Positions 9,465-20,904 are shown, counted from the first letter of the stretch. The stretch is 25,000 nucleotides of DNA from Chrysomallon squamiferum (GCA_012295275.1 CM022667.1:11175038-11200037); one strand, 5' to 3'. Notes: generated from the sequence alone by a model not told the origin. Made by a program: numbers and translations.

Positions 9465-10060
9465 CATAAATGAAACAGTTGATGGATTAACAATCTCTTG
9501 GTAGTTTGTGCAGTAAAGATCAAACAATGTATATTCTCTTTGCTGTTGTCGTCATTATAATTATTGTGATCATCATCTGCAGCACCAGACAGAAATCACA
9601 CACATCGTTACTTTGAACACAACGTTTACGAATTTAAACAACTAAAAATAACCAAGCAGACGATACATCTGATACGGCAAACCGAAACGCGTTTCATAGT
9701 AAATTATCAAACGCTTCCATCACGAGTTTTCGCTAATAAAATAAAGGTATGTGTACACTTCTCTCATATTACTTGCACTGGGGCCTAGAGGGATAGCAGA
9801 ATTATTACTTGATACTTTGTTACTTCTGATAATTTCATAACTAAGCGTAGATTACAAGTGCAGCTGTGTCCGAGTCTCATCTGCTTCTAACTTCGTCTGC
9901 CGATTATTTCAGAAGATGTTTAACGTCACGTCTGCTACACTGATGACGTTGCTTCAGTTACAGAGGAGCGACATTGTTATACATACACACATACATACAT
10001 ACTACTTGCATACACACAGATCCATGTTGTCATTATATTTTACCCTTATTATTATTACTG
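9464..10060. other. Unique spacer
   Basis: Non-repetitive AT-rich sequence with scattered CpGs. Short ACAC/ATAC words appear at about 9980-10016. A frame starting at 9916 opens here, but most of it crosses the following trinucleotide array, so I do not call it a gene. Confidence 0.5.
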
Positions 10061-10181
10061 TTAGTAGTAGTAGTAGTAGTAGTAGTTTTTGTTATAGTAG
10101 TAGTAGTCGCCGTCGTAATATCATCATGTCCATTATTAGTGTGGTTGTTGCTGCTGTTGTTGTTGTTGCAGTTGTTGTTTC

Positions 10182-10215
<34 letters not shown>

Positions 10216-10228
10216 ATTATTATTATTG
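10061..10228. repeat. (AGT)n and (GTT)n-(TTA)n compound array
   Basis: AGT units at 10061-10086 and again near 10095-10107, a short gap, then GTT units with GCT/GCA variants (10143-10213) passing into TTA units (to 10228). Poly-Val, poly-Leu and poly-Thr frames are artefacts. Confidence 0.92.
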
Positions 10229-11879
<1,651 letters not shown>

Positions 11880-12053
11880 CTGTTGCAGTTGTAGTAGTAG
11901 TTGTTATTATTGTAATCACAATACTGTCATTATTATTATTATTATTACTGTTGTTTTTATTGTTGTCGTCGTTGTGGTGGTCGTTACTGTCGCTATTACT
12001 GTTGTTGTTGTCATCATTATTATTATTATTGTTATTATTTGTTTATTTGTTTG
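11880..12053. repeat. Compound GTT/AGT/TTA/GTC array
   Basis: Alternating blocks of GTT, AGT, TTA and GTC/GTG triplets, then TTTG units. Val/Ile/Leu frames and the minus-strand Thr/Ile frame reflect the triplet period only. Confidence 0.9.
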
Positions 12054-12090
12054 TAACGAACCAGTAATTAAATAAAGCGTAGAAAGGAAG

Positions 12091-12177
12091 AAAAAAAAAA
12101 AAAAAAATATTGAAAAAATATATGTTAGTAAGTAGGAAGTAAATAAAGCAGATAAAAAAAAAAAAAAAAAAAAAAAA
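12091..12177. repeat. Two poly(A) runs, A17 and A24
   Basis: A17 at 12091-12107 and A24 at 12154-12177, each preceded by AATAAAGC. The shared prefix suggests a short local duplication of about 60 bp. Confidence 0.85.
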
Positions 12178-12623
12178 CTAGAAAAAGAAGAGGAAAAATA
12201 ACAATAAGGAAAAGAAGATAAGAGAATGTTTTTCATGTTTCAAACTGTCAAGAAATGGAGATTTATGAAGTAATGAAAACAAATCAATCATGAATCCCTT
12301 CACACTATTTCAGTTTAAATAAAAATAATTACGTGTTTTATGTATTTTACGTCATAGTATGTCGTCATTGGTGTCAGCATTAAAATTAACGGCGTTGCTA
12401 GGATTTTGTTTGTCTCTACGTGAAGCTTTGTAGATTACTGGTGTTGATATTCGGAATAAACTTATATTGTAATACGAATACCTGCAGGAGCGGATCAATG
12501 AGTTTTCCAGATGGATTTAACAATCATAAACACCAGAGATTTTTCCATCACTAAAAGTGAAATAATGTTCTAGTTCTTTGTTATTTATCGGTCCCAGGTT
12601 TTTTCTAACTTCTGTTATGCCAG
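12178..12623. other. Unique AT-rich spacer
   Basis: Purine-rich at the left edge (GAAAAG words), then ordinary AT-rich sequence. No gene identified. Confidence 0.5.
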
Positions 12624-13320
12624 TTTTTTTTTTTTTTTTTTTTCTGTTACCTATTCTGTGTTCGATGTTCTATCTATCCTATCTGTATTCAGTCATATGT
12701 TTAGTCTCTTCTGTGTTATTTGTTCTATGTTCTGTGTAATATAATATTGTGGTCTACTTCTCTATTCAGTATTTACTGTTGCATTATGCCTGTGTTTTAT
12801 GTTCTATGTTTCCTGTTCTGTGTTTTCCATATTTAAATTCTATCTATCTACTCTGATCTTGTTCTCTGCTCCTTCTGTTGTGTGTTCTCTTTCATATCAG
12901 TTGTATGTTCCTTTTATTCTTTATTTTTACAATTATTAATTTTGTGATAGTGTCATTGGAATTCTATGTTTTTCTGTCTTCTGTTCCATGTTTTTTCCCC
13001 TTTTTCCCCGTTTCTAAGTTCACTTAGTGTTTCGCTATTCTCTTTATTTCGACTGTTTTCATTATTTATTTTGCTCTTTAATGTTGCCCGGTTTTTTTTC
13101 TTTCAGTTTTCAGTTGTTTCTATTTTGTTTTATCTTCTTCTTCTTTCTGACTGTTCTATATTCTATGTTTTTTTTTTTTCTGTACACATTCATTCCTAAT
13201 CTCTTTCTATCTCATCTCTTTCTTCCTAGTTCTCTCACTATCGACTGTCGCAGCTCACAAACCCGTGAATTTTCTTTTTTTTTTTTCTTTTCTTTCCCTA
13301 ACCGGAACATCTCCTGCATT
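12624..13320. repeat. T20 run and a degenerate TTCTGTGTT / TGTTCTATG region
   Basis: After T20 (12624-12643), words such as TTCTGTG, TGTTCTATG, TTCTATG and CTATCTAT recur at irregular spacing for several hundred bases, fading into T/C-rich sequence. There is no fixed period, so this is cryptically simple sequence, probably an old decayed array. Phe/Leu-rich frames here are artefacts. Confidence 0.6.
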
Positions 13321-13977
13321 TAACTGGCGTTGTTATTACATGCAGTAAACCACGAGAAAACGTCAAAATAAACGACACCAGTGTAAAGATATCCATGCCC
13401 TAATCATGCTCCGCGATTGCCAAAACCAATCTGAAGACCATATCCGTCCCTCTGCCAAATTATGTCAACCGTTTGCGTTCGCTTCATTGACTTCTACACA
13501 AACGGACCGGAATGGTCCACTGCAAGAACAAATGCTCTGCACGGCGAAAACTTTCCGATTCCTACGAATTCCTTATTAGCCCGAAAGCCGTGATCGTACG
13601 AAAATGAGTTCGCGAACTTTGGGCCAGGCCGTTGAATACATTTTTGGGTCACGATTTGTAATCTAAGCAAACACTGGTTCCGAGACCTTAATTAGCAAGT
13701 CTCAAGTCTTTGCCGGAGTCAAATAATTCATCGCGAATTCTTGGACAATAACCGTATGTTTCGCGCCTTAGCAAATAATTCCATACGAGAACGATTTCCG
13801 CAAGCGAGGAAGACTGTATTCGTGATTTATGTCCGCAGTATTTTCCTACTGTGTACTAAGATACCCAGAGAGTGAAAAGACAAAGATAGGAATAGTTTTG
13901 ACTGGCAGTGTAATCGACAAAACTGTCGACAAAATTTGCCGTAAAATTCTATCATAATGGAATCCTCTTCCTCTTAA
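13321..13977. other. Unique CpG-bearing island
   Basis: About 650 bp without simple repeats, with many CpGs. It includes a perfect 12-bp palindrome AGTTCGCGAACT (13607-13618) and an inverted repeat GGACC/GGTCC (13504-13508, 13514-13518). No open frame of note. It may be regulatory, but no function can be assigned. Confidence 0.4.
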
Positions 13978-14407
13978 AACGACTACTTCTACTTCTGATA
14001 ATGTTATTACTACTGCTAATTATGCTGATTAGGTTACTATTACTATTTCTATTTCTACTACCATTACTATTGTAACTACTATAACTATTGCCATTTCTAC
14101 TATACTACTACTGCATATCTAACTCTATTACTTAAGCATCTGCTACTACTATTATTCTAATACATTATTTTGATGATACTGCTATTACTACTTCTGCTGT
14201 CACTACTACAACTACTGCTACCACCACCATCACAACAACCACGACTATTACCACTGGTATTACTGTTACTCCTTATATGTTCTACTGGTAACTGCTGCTA
14301 CTTAAACAACTACTACTGCTTCTACTTCTACAACTTTATCATCACTTCATTACAACAACTACTCCTACATCAGTAACCATTATCTTCACCATCATTACTA
14401 CTGCTAT
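13978..14407. repeat. Decayed (ACT/ATT/CTG)n array, about 430 bp
   Basis: Nearly every triplet in one phase is ACT, ACC, ATT, CTG or CTT, but no pure run exceeds a few units. This is a very old trinucleotide array. A similar array lies at 19886-20055, and the reverse-complement type lies at 4190-4440. Confidence 0.75.
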
Positions 14408-14530
14408 GAAAAACTGATTTCTTTTTTGTTTGTTTCCTTTTTTAATTAAAATTTTATTTATTTATTTATTTTTTTGTCTGTTTATTATTTTTTAATTAAA
14501 TTTTATTATTATTATTATTATTATTATTTA
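14408..14530. repeat. (TTTA)n and (TTA)9 tracts
   Basis: TTTA units at about 14455-14471 and TTA units at 14502-14529, joined by TAATTAAA words. Confidence 0.85.
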
Positions 14531-15052
14531 TTATTTATTTTTATTTTTATTTCTTTCAAAAGCGGTGGAACAGTCATGGAATGTCTCATTTCCAGTTATC
14601 ACTGAATATGAAACCTTTATATTACGAACAGAATTTATATTGAAAATTCTAAATAATCTTATTCATGCTTGCTCTATGAACAACCCTAGCGGAAAAAAAA
14701 TAATCATAAAAGAAAAATAAATAAAAAATAAAATATTCTGACATTACGTGTGGTCCAGTTGTCAAACAGACAACAAACCTTTCTTAATAGAAAATTTATT
14801 TTTTCTTCTAGTTTTTTTTTTTACAGTAATTTTAAAGTTAATTCATGCTGTTGATTAAGCAGGGGGCAATGTTGGCATATCCTGAAAAACTTTATCAAAA
14901 AGATTACGACGTTTGGATATAAGAATTATGTAAAATATTACAGAACTCTGACTTTGTCCTGATCATTTTTATACAAAATGTTCCAGACGCATTACCATAT
15001 TTCTTTATTAATTATAGTAAGCTGCTTTAAAAAGAATGGACAAATATCTATG
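14531..15052. other. Unique AT-rich spacer
   Basis: Non-repetitive apart from short A and T runs near 14693-14735 and 14813-14822. No gene identified. Confidence 0.5.
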
Positions 15053-15271
15053 GTATGTATGTATGTATGTTTGTATGTTTGTATGGATGGATGGATGGAT
15101 GGATGGATGAATGAATGAATATGTATGTATGTATGTTTGTATGTATGTATGTGTGGATGGATGGATGGATGAATGTATGTATGTATGTATATGTGTATCT
15201 ACGTATGCGTGTGTGTGCATGCATGTAATATGTAATTATGTATGTACGTATGTATGTATGTATGTATGTGT
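15053..15271. repeat. Compound tetranucleotide array GTAT-GGAT-GAAT, duplicated
   Basis: The order GTAT/GTTT, then GGAT, then GAAT occurs twice (about 15053-15120 and 15121-15176), followed by GTAT, TGTG and TACG variants to 15271. The unit series was apparently duplicated as a block. Confidence 0.92.
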
Positions 15272-15387
15272 AAAACATCTTTTTTTTCACTTTTTACACA
15301 AAAACAACAACAAAAAACTACAACTACAACAACAACAGAAAACTCAAATATCAAACTATAGAAACAACAAAAACGGAAGCCAAAATA

Positions 15388-15430
<43 letters not shown>

Positions 15431-15505
15431 GTTTTATTATTTATTTTATTTTTCATTCTTTCTTTCTTCTACTTCATCAACATGTCTTATTATTATTATT
15501 TTCAG
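15272..15505. repeat. CAA-rich sequence and (TTA)14 tract
   Basis: CAA-type words at 15300-15370, a TTA array at 15388-15430, and a shorter TTA tract at about 15488-15501. Poly-Leu and poly-Ile frames are artefacts. Confidence 0.88.
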
Positions 15506-16040
15506 CTAACGAACACATCCCCTTAATAGTATTGTTTCAGCGTAATATTTAGAGAGCATAGAACTGATTCCCGTATGGATTACGTTACCTGGATTTAATT
15601 CCAGTACAGCCCAGATTTTAAATCCGAAGGTTTATCCACCGGGCAAAACGAATTTGTGAAAACTAATTAACGAAGAAAAGCAGGAAACCGCCATCGTCAA
15701 ATACGCTGTGTTTGTGTTAAAAGTAATTATTTGTAATTGTTTTTACAAAACCATCGTGTTTTAGGGACAGCTAGCGAGCATGTCACGTAAATTTCAAACA
15801 ATCGTAAATATCCGCTTGTTTGATATGAAGTCTGTTTTAATGGTCCGCCAGGGAAATTGGGTGTATCCGCGAGACTAATAAACCGTCCCATAATTCCCTT
15901 GTTTGGTAAGCGCGCGCGCCTCGTGGAATGTTAATTAGAAGAAAGCAAACGTTTTACGATTGCGAAATCGGAGGCAGGAGTTTTGTTTTATACAATAAGG
16001 AAGGTGTTAGAAATACGTTGGTTTAGAACGAAAGATGGAA
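15506..16040. other. Unique island
   Basis: About 500 bp of non-repetitive sequence. Features are an 8-bp inverted repeat GGATTTAA/TTAAATCC (15591-15598, 15618-15625), a (GC)n word GCGCGCGCGC near 15909-15920, and homeodomain-like TTAATTAG nearby. No coding frame. Possible regulatory element. Confidence 0.4.
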
Positions 16041-16110
16041 GAAACAAACGAATGAATGAATGAGTGAATGAAAGAAGGATGAAACAAAGGAACGAATGAA
16101 TGAATGAATA
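16041..16110. repeat. Duplicated GAAACAAA-(CGAATGAATGA) segment
   Basis: GAAACAAA followed by GAAT units occurs at 16041-16069 and again at 16081-16110, a local tandem duplication of about 40 bp that includes the GAAT microsatellite. Confidence 0.75.
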
Positions 16111-16187
16111 AGGATCTTTTGCTTTAACGGGATAAAGAAAGGTAGAGAAACTGGACAATAAATAATAAAAACAAAGAGATTAGGATT

Positions 16188-16202
16188 GAGAGAGAGAGAG
16201 AG

Positions 16203-16294
<92 letters not shown>
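16188..16294. repeat. (GA)n array, about 107 bp
   Basis: GA units with one ACTGAG interruption near 16203-16206. Confidence 0.97.
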
Positions 16295-16297
<3 letters not shown>

Positions 16298-16579
16298 ACT
16301 TATTATTCAGAAAAAAATTAATTATAAATAATGTTTTTTTCTTGACTTGAAAGGCCTTTTTTTTTTTTTTTATTTGTTTGCTTTGACCAGACTTTAAACC
16401 TAGTCGCTGCGACTCCAGTATCAGCTGACTCAAATTGAACGTCAGTTCATACAACATGACGCAGACACGTTCAACGTGTTGCTAGGAATTACGTAATAAA
16501 TCGATGTAATATTATTTGCAGCTGTTATTGAATTGGTCCAGTCTGGTGAAAAGATCATTGTGGTAATTCAGTCTCTCCC
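16295..16579. other. Spacer with a cluster of perfect palindromes
   Basis: A T15 run (16357-16371) precedes three near-perfect or perfect palindromes. These are AGTCGC-T-GCGACT (16402-16414), ACACGTT-C-AACGTGT (16465-16479) and ATTACGTAAT (16488-16497). The last fits the PAR-bZIP/E4BP4 consensus RTTAYGTAAY exactly. Binding in vivo is inference. Confidence 0.5.
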
Positions 16580-16858
16580 TTTTTTTTTTTTTCTTTTTTT
16601 TTTTTTTCCTTTTTTTTTTTAATTTTTATTTTCGCCCCTCACCCCTTATTTTTCTTTTACTTTAAAAAAAAAAAAAACAAAAAATTGAAAACATAAAATT
16701 AAACGAAATGGAATCTATAAAATAATTGAACAAATAACAGAAAAAAAAAATTACTTCGATATTATTAGTATTATTATTATTGTTGTTGTTGTTGTTACCA
16801 GTAGCAGTAGTAGTTAATTTTATATTGTTAAGACATGTATTTATTTATTTCTTTTTGA

Positions 16859-16898
<40 letters not shown>

Positions 16899-17040
16899 TA
16901 ACGTTTTTTTTTCGTTCTTTTATAATTAATGTTTTTTAAATTATTTTATTTTTTATTTTTATTTTATTTTTATTATTATTATTTTATTTTTTTATTATTA
17001 TTATTGTTATTAATTATAGTATAATTAAAGAAATCTGTTT
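16580..17040. repeat. Homopolymer and ATT/GTT-rich region
   Basis: T13-C-T14-CC-T11 at 16580-16620, A14 at 16664-16677, ATT and GTT units at 16761-16797, TTA units at 16861-16899, then AT-only sequence to about 17020. Confidence 0.88.
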
Positions 17041-17257
17041 CCTTTAACGGAGATTAGAAAAAAAAGAAAAAGAAAAGAAAAAAGGAAGTAACTGCATTCT
17101 GACAAGAAATTTATTCCCTCGAGAAAAGACAAATTCTATTTTAATGAATAAGATTGAATATGATTATGATTACAGGAAGGCAGTCGATAAATTGCTTTTT
17201 ATTTATGTGAGTATAGAAAAACCAGCCACAAAAGAAATAAAAAGTGTTAGTCTAGTG
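17041..17257. other. Unique AT-rich lead-in to the minisatellite
   Basis: Ordinary AT-rich sequence. An ATG at 17144 opens a 255-codon frame, but all except about its first 35 codons run through the 21-bp minisatellite, AGT, AAT and AAG tracts and poly(A). I do not consider it a gene. Confidence 0.55.
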
Positions 17258-17560
17258 GTGAACGTTATAGTGATAGTGGTGAAGGTGATAGTGATAGTTG
17301 TGAACGTGAACGTGATAGTGGTAGTGGTGAAGGTGATTGTGATAGTGATAGTGGTGAAGGTGATAGTGATAGTTGTGAACGTGATAGTGGTAGTGGTGAA
17401 GGTGATAGTGATAGTGGTGAAGGTGATAGTGGTAGTGGTGAAGGTGATAGTGGTAGTGGTGAAGGTGATAGTGGTAATGGTGAAGGTGATAGTGGTAGTG
17501 ATAGTGGTGAAGGTGATAGTGGTAGTGATGGTGGTAATGGCTGTGATAGTCATGCCGATG
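17258..17560. repeat. 21-bp minisatellite, about 12 copies
   Basis: Each unit begins GTGAAGGTGATAGTG or GTGAACGTGATAGTG and ends GTAGTG, GATAGTG or GATAGTT. Most copies are 21 bp; some are 27 bp through an extra 6-bp GATAGT/GATTGT block. A 42-bp pair (GAAGG type then GAACG type) recurs, indicating higher-order duplication. The multiple-of-three unit leaves several frames open on both strands. Confidence 0.92.
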
Positions 17561-17579
17561 GTTGGTTGTATTGATGATG

Positions 17580-17632
17580 ATATTAGTAGTAGTAGCAGTA
17601 GTTGTAGTAATAATTGTTGTTCCTCTAGTTAT

Positions 17633-17680
<48 letters not shown>

Positions 17681-17773
17681 CATAATCATAATAATAATAA
17701 TAATAATAATAATAGCAACAATAGCAGCAACAACAAAAATATTAAGAAGAAGAAGAAGAAAGATATTATTATG

Positions 17774-17775
<2 letters not shown>
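17580..17775. repeat. (AGT)n-(AAT)n-(AAG)n compound array
   Basis: AGT triplets (about 17583-17607), then a long AAT array with two CAT variants (17635-17714), then CAA/AGC triplets and AAG units (17743-17760). Confidence 0.93.

Positions 17776-17828
<53 letters not shown>
17776..17828. repeat. A53 homopolymer
   Basis: The longest homopolymer in the window, 53 A without interruption. It abuts the tRNA-like segment at 17829. On the minus strand this reads as T53 immediately 3' of that segment. The exact length may be affected by sequencing or assembly. Confidence 0.93.
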
Positions 17829-17831
<3 letters not shown>

Positions 17832-17900
17832 AATGCGGAATCGAACTCGCTACCTCACAGCCAATAAAAGTACATCGGTTTCCCCCTACAGTTACACTAA
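17829..17900 (-). mobile_element. tRNA-like segment, second probable SINE head
   Basis: On the minus strand a near-consensus B box, AGTTCGATTCC, lies on + strand 17837-17847. A GTAC word (+ 17870-17873) sits at the same distance from the B box as in the segment at 6841-6915. The D-arm part is less convincing than in that copy. It is bounded by the A53 tract at its minus-strand 3' end. It could be a decayed tRNA pseudogene rather than a SINE. Confidence 0.45.
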
Positions 17901-18397
17901 GAAAATGTTAGGGATCCAGACATGTCTTTAGATTCCAGCACAGTTCTGTCTTCTAATTCCGTTTGGCTGCAAGACTTTCTGTAATAACGAGAATGTCCGA
18001 CTGGTCAGTGTTTTGAATAATAATTAACTGGACAAACACTTTGGACGTCCGTTTGACTGACCTTGGCGTAAGTCTTGTACTGTTCGTGGAGTTACTTATG
18101 CGGATTAGCAACGAATATCTTAGAGAATATTGAAAATAGCTTGGGGGAAAGGTAAAACAATAATAACAAATCGGTTTGGTATTACTGAAAGAAACAAGAG
18201 TAAAAATAGTAACAGAAGAGTTTGTTAAAACAACAACAATAATAATAACATTAATAATAATAATAAAATATATATATAAATATTTCGGTAAGTAAATATA
18301 TACGTAATTAAGTAAGTACATAAATAAAATAATAATTGCAAAAAATTATCAAACAGAGAATTATACTCAAACTAGATGTTCAGTTTTGACTTTATCT

Positions 18398-18401
<4 letters not shown>
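17901..18401. other. Unique AT-rich spacer
   Basis: Non-repetitive at 17901-18220, then short AAT (18237-18266) and TAAG/TAAA words. The minus-strand frame at 17953-18321 is AT-driven and unrecognised. Confidence 0.5.

Positions 18402-18432
<31 letters not shown>
18402..18432. repeat. (AT)15 microsatellite
   Basis: Uninterrupted AT units over about 31 bp. Confidence 0.93.
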
Positions 18433-18435
<3 letters not shown>

Positions 18436-18840
18436 GGAAAGTAAACATTTTCTTCAGCTTTATCCCTACTTTGTTTTTCGTTTTATTTTGTTATGTTCCT
18501 TTTTAGTCTTTAACTCTTACTTTGTTTCTAAGGGGTGGGGGGTCGTTCTTTTTGTTCATTATTTTAGTATTCATTTCTTATTATTGTTTTATTCACTTTC
18601 AAATTTATTATTTTTTTTTTTTCTTCACTATTCTTACTTTCTGTTATTATTTAACTTGTTTTTCTTCGTCTTGTACATTTTCCTTTCTGTTTACCTTATC
18701 TTCTCTTTTCTTCATATCTTTTTTTTTCTCTCGTTCCCCCTTTTTTTTAATGTTATTTCTTCCTCTTTCTTTTGTCCTCTTTTTCTTTATTATGATTATG
18801 TCTGACAGACAAAAATGCTACAATAATTTTTTTTTTTTTT
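18433..18840. repeat. T/C-rich low-complexity region
   Basis: Mostly T with C interruptions, ending in a T run at 18827-18840. A GGGGTGGGGGG patch lies at 18533-18543. Phe/Leu-rich frames crossing it are artefacts. Confidence 0.7.
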
Positions 18841-19885
18841 CATTTAGATATTTGATAATTTTTACAATGCAATTGCAGAAATTAACCAGTTATTACCTTC
18901 GAGAAATATTACTTTTATCACCGCACTCTCTGAAAATCAACAAAGACATCATCGACTCTTTCTGTAAGCTGAAACAAATACAACTTTTATCTCCTTCGTG
19001 CACGCCCCGAAATATTTCGTCAGCTAATTTTCCGATCCATTGATTCGTATGCCAATAAAAATAAAGCCTATGAAAAATTATATAATGGCTTTTGTTATAG
19101 ACTCTGATTATTCATGCATTATTCAACGGTTGTTCAAGTGTCGTACAAGAAGTCGAGATTGTTACGTCGCGTGGAAATTAAAAAATCTTTTTTTGCAGAG
19201 AAACCGAAGCGGTGTCGGGAAACGGAATAGATCGCTCTCGAGCAGGAATAGAATGACGCTTCTTTATTGCCCGGATTACGCGACCTTGACCGTAACACCT
19301 ACAATTCTTTTATGCGAGAGACCTCTGTTACCGAGAGACGAAATTAATTTGCGTTCCCAAAGAGCAGCGAAATAATCGGAAGGAATGTGGCATTTATAAG
19401 TAAAATCGTGATTGGAAAAATGGGGACGCTGATTTCTTGCGAAGTGGCTCGAAGCGCAGATGTAAATTTAAATCAATGCCAGAGCACTAGGCGTCGGTTT
19501 TAAAACAAAATAATTATCTTTGCTGCAGATATGGACGTTAATGAAATTTATGCTTGTGAGTCTACCGCGTTCTAACTTAATCAGGTTATGTTGTTATTGT
19601 AAGTTGTCGTATGCCCCTTATTCGTTCTTGTTAGCTTTGTTTTGTTTGCCTGTTTCCATTAGACGAGGCTATGATTAGGAGAGGCAAGGGGCCTGTTTTA
19701 ATAGATCGCAGAGTGCATTCTTGTCAATTGTTTCCTGGGTCAAATGAAGCGAAACAAGGCTATTTATTAACGGTCGCATTATCTGCCTGGTAACTTCCAA
19801 ATAAAAATAAAATAAATGTTAGTGTTGCCACCATTACCAATTCAGTTGCTGTTATTATGAAATTTACATGTTCCTTTATCATTAT
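18841..19885. other. Long unique island
   Basis: About 1 kb with almost no simple repeat and moderate CpG content. It contains the weak open frame 19049-19375 with an acceptor-like site inside it. The 19640-19800 part is also complex sequence without a frame. It may hold regulatory DNA or an exon; neither is shown. Confidence 0.4.
19049..19375 (+). other. Weak open reading frame, 108 codons, product unknown
   Basis: Runs from an ATG at 19049 to TAA at 19373-19375. Unlike other long frames here it does not cross a simple repeat and uses all residue types. The second half is Arg/Ser-rich (RNRSGVGKRNRSLSSRNR). I recognise no family, signal peptide or membrane segment. The start context is poor (C at -3). 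An acceptor-like TCTTTTTTTGCAG ends at 19198 and the same frame stays open from there to the stop, so a short terminal exon is possible. It is more likely a chance frame. Confidence 0.15.
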
Positions 19886-20065
19886 ATTGTTGTCGCTACT
19901 ACTACAACAACTGCTGATAATTCTACTACTACTAGACTATTATTACTACTGCTGATGCTAGTACTACTACAACTACTACTATTATTACTATTACTTTTGC
20001 TACTTCTACTACTTACTAGCATACCTTAATTAGTATTACTATTTCTACTACGTTTATCACTATTT
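19886..20065. repeat. Decayed (ACT)n array
   Basis: ACT, ATT, CTG and AAC triplets in one phase, with a few purer ACT runs. It resembles the array at 13978-14407 in unit and degree of decay. Confidence 0.8.
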
Positions 20066-20084
20066 TATATATAATACATTTGTA

Positions 20085-20158
20085 TATGTGTTTATAAATA
20101 TATACATGCATGAATGTATGAAAATATTTGTTTGTATGTGTTTGTGTGTGTGTATGTT

Positions 20159-20190
<32 letters not shown>
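20085..20190. repeat. TATG/TTTG tract and (TG)n array
   Basis: Irregular TATG and TTTG words from about 20085, ending in a perfect TG run at 20161-20190. Confidence 0.92.
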
Positions 20191-20192
<2 letters not shown>

Positions 20193-20731
20193 CTATTTTA
20201 TTTTCGGTATTTCACGATAACTTCAAACAGTAAGAAAGAATATTCTGTTTTGAGTTCTTTTCTTCCTTATTACGTCTTTGTATTTTATTATAATTTTTTT
20301 GTTTTCCTTACCAGCCGTTTTAGTTCTGTAATACATCACATGGTCTTGTTAATAATATAAAATAATTTTTCTCCCCATCTTTTCAGCCTATTTTTTTCTC
20401 GTCCCATCCTTCTGCAAGTAATAATCGTAACAATAATAAAAAGTGACGTTTGTCTGTGACAATAATATGTAAACAGCTCTGATTTAGATGAAGATTAACT
20501 GTAGGGTCATCCACGCCTGTTTTAGAAAACCTTAGTACCAGCTCTTTAACTTTATTTCTTAACAAGGCGATGAAGAGAAAAAAAAAACAAATTGGTTTTT
20601 GCTTCTGTTTGACATGGTGCATTAGTTATCTGACTGTCGCTGTAATTGTGATTTATGAGTTTGTCTGTCTGTTTATGTGTCCTTGTGTTTGAGCTATAGT
20701 GTGCCATATGTTGGTCTCTTCTCTTCTCTTT
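20191..20731. other. Unique AT-rich spacer
   Basis: Non-repetitive sequence apart from a short A run (20579-20587). A minus-strand frame at 20383-20622 is short and unrecognised, so I call no gene. Confidence 0.5.
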
Positions 20732-20857
<126 letters not shown>

Positions 20858-20904
20858 CTATTTGCCTATTGTATTTGTTATGCGGCTTTGAATCTACAAA
20901 TGTA

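Noticed and set aside
17144-17911. Longest open frame in the window, 255 codons on the + strand
   Set aside because: Apart from about 35 leading codons and a short tail past the A-run, it crosses the 21-bp minisatellite, AGT, AAT and AAG tracts and A53. Other frames on both strands through the same DNA are also open, so the length reflects the repeat unit, not coding.
18522-19043. 173-codon Phe/Leu/Ser-rich frame
   Set aside because: Lies mostly in T/C-rich low-complexity DNA, which gives Phe, Leu and Ser codons and few stops. The composition matches the nucleotide bias.
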